Assembly (NCBI GenBank): GCA_002433065.1
Contig: DJHK01000040.1
Coordinates: forward strand, 1 to 31,833
Source: Chloroflexi bacterium UBA6622
GTDB taxonomy: Bacteria; Chloroflexota; UBA11872
DNA length: 31,833 nucleotides
Reading direction: 5' to 3'
Under the pieces are notes generated by a model that saw only the letters and a list, made by a program, of their open reading frames with translations, ran no database searches and had not been told where the DNA came from. This document shows, in pieces, positions 31,152-31,833 of the stretch. How positions within the stretch are numbered: position 1 is the first letter of the stretch; each line of letters begins with the position of its first letter. Both the position numbers and the translations under genes were made by a program.

Positions 31152-31328
31152 TTAAATAAAGTCTGTGATCGCTTGGCTCTTAATGAAAGCTGCGGTTGTC
31201 TCGCCATTGGAACGCACCGCTTTTCTTGCCCCGTACCGATCTTCATCGCCTCCGCAAGCGGCAAATGAGATGCTGATCATGACCAGCAATACTCCACCCA
31301 GCAGTGTTCTGAATATCTTCGTGGACAT
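31152..31328 (-). CDS. Small lipoprotein, unknown function
   Basis: This 58-residue protein has a lipoprotein signal peptide: basic start MSTKIFR, hydrophobic core LLGGVLLVMISIS, and lipobox SFAAC with Cys25 followed by GGDED. The mature part has only about 34 residues and no known domain. The ATG at 31328 is chosen because the signal peptide begins there; the frame extends to a TTG at 31355 without adding a sensible signal. It lies tail to tail with lepA, six bases apart, and downstream of the GNAT gene by about 140 bases. Its small size makes it uncertain whether it is functional or a remnant. Confidence 0.55.
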   Translation of the reverse strand: MSTKIFRTLLGGVLLVMISISFAACGGDEDRYGARKAVRSNGETTAAFIKSQAITDFI

Positions 31329-31469
31329 TGATGATTGAACCTGATCATGTTCCAAGGTGAATGGTGCCAGAATTTAACAGGTGAGTATATTCTCGGTCTG
31401 CGTATCGTGACGCCAATGTGCGAAACACGTCGGGACCGAAGGCGGTCGCGGGCGTTGCCGTGCTCCTTG

Positions 31470-31833
31470 CTAGTTGTTCTTTTTTAGGTTCAAGCTCATA
31501 ACGCTTTCCCCAAAATGCCGTCGCACCATGTTGAAAAACCATTGGAAAGGGCGTTGGTCATTTAGGAAACCGTGTTGTTCGAACAGCGAGCGAGCAGGTG
31601 CGTTTTCGCCTTCAATACGGAGTGTGATTCGGTCGTAGTGGCGCGCTTGCGCCAACTTGACGGCGTGAAGAAGCAACGCAGATCCATAACCACGACCTCG
31701 TGCATTCGAGGCAACCGCTAGCGCGCTGATGTAGGCCTCCCGTTCGTGTAGCCAATGCGGGGGTAGCGGCGGGATGTGATAGGCCACCCGCAAGGCCCGG
31801 ACAGCCCCGAGCGCGCGCGCCATTGCGAAAAAT
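31470..31833 (-). CDS. GNAT N-acetyltransferase (5' end beyond the window)
   Basis: The frame is open through the right edge of the window, so the N-terminus is missing or an ATG at 31823 is used; the former is more likely because the first strands of the fold are absent. The acetyl-CoA-binding core is clear: EAYISALAVASNARGRGYGS, with the R-G-R-G-Y-G pyrophosphate loop, followed by ALLLHAVKLA, then DRITLRIEGENAPARSLFEQ and HGF. This is the RimI-like pattern. The acceptor could be a protein or a small molecule. Confidence 0.82.
   Translation of the reverse strand, partial: FFAMARALGAVRALRVAYHIPPLPPHWLHEREAYISALAVASNARGRGYGSALLLHAVKLAQARHYDRITLRIEGENAPARSLFEQHGFLNDQRPFQWFFNMVRRHFGESVMSLNLKKNN

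Noticed and set aside
1..31833. Transposons, prophage, CRISPR repeats, tRNA or rRNA genes
   Set aside because: I looked for transposase-like frames, regular direct repeats and conserved RNA sequences on both strands and saw none.

Overview
The window is a compact stretch of bacterial chromosome of roughly balanced base composition. It has many GTG and TTG starts and genes packed into overlapping operons on both strands. The mix of genes (PdxS/PdxT without a PdxA/PdxJ route, a tmk-darA pair for cyclic-di-AMP sensing, a Bacillus/Chloroflexota-style LexA, ThiXYZ-type thiamine-precursor uptake, an MmgE/PrpD protein, an HpcH/HpaI aldolase and a cyclophilin-like protein) fits an uncultivated marine Chloroflexota lineage such as SAR202. 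That is an inference from gene content; no rRNA is present to confirm it. I saw no tRNA, CRISPR array, insertion sequence or phage gene.

Region 1 (1-6775, + strand) is metabolic and centred on thiamine: the end of an HpcH/HpaI aldolase, a ThiO-like glycine oxidase, thiamine pyrophosphokinase, then a clear TPP riboswitch with an intrinsic terminator. The switch controls a small thiamine-binding protein (YkoF/MTH1187 family), a ThiX-like permease, a ThiY-like lipoprotein and a ThiZ-like ATPase, followed by an MmgE/PrpD-family protein. Region 2 (6776-11991, + strand) is a tightly coupled housekeeping run: pdxS, pdxT, a GNAT-like protein, a Ycf45/SpoIIIAA-type ATPase, tmk and darA. It meets a convergent aminotransferase gene tail to tail.

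Region 3 (11988-20711, - strand), read in its own direction, contains a cyclophilin-like protein, lexA, a TPR protein, an Mre11/SbcD/YhaO-like protein, a Rad50/SbcC/YhaN-like protein, a four-helix membrane protein, a methyltransferase and an aminotransferase. The striking point is that the Mre11-like and Rad50-like proteins keep the family architecture but have lost nearly all catalytic motifs: the phosphoesterase metal ligands in one, and Walker A, signature and Walker B in the other. Both frames are open and the genes overlap by an ATGA, so this looks like a maintained pseudo-nuclease/pseudo-ATPase pair and not decay. It is the best candidate here for an undescribed system.

Region 4 (20880-31833) holds a D-2-hydroxyacid dehydrogenase (+). 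It is followed on the - strand by a tandem-AAA ATPase, a VWA protein and a multi-pass membrane protein, which form a MoxR/midasin-like module; both Walker B motifs have Asn where Asp is expected. A small unlisted reading frame is coupled to the ATPase start. Then come murJ and lepA (+), a tiny lipoprotein (-) and a GNAT acetyltransferase (-) cut by the window edge.
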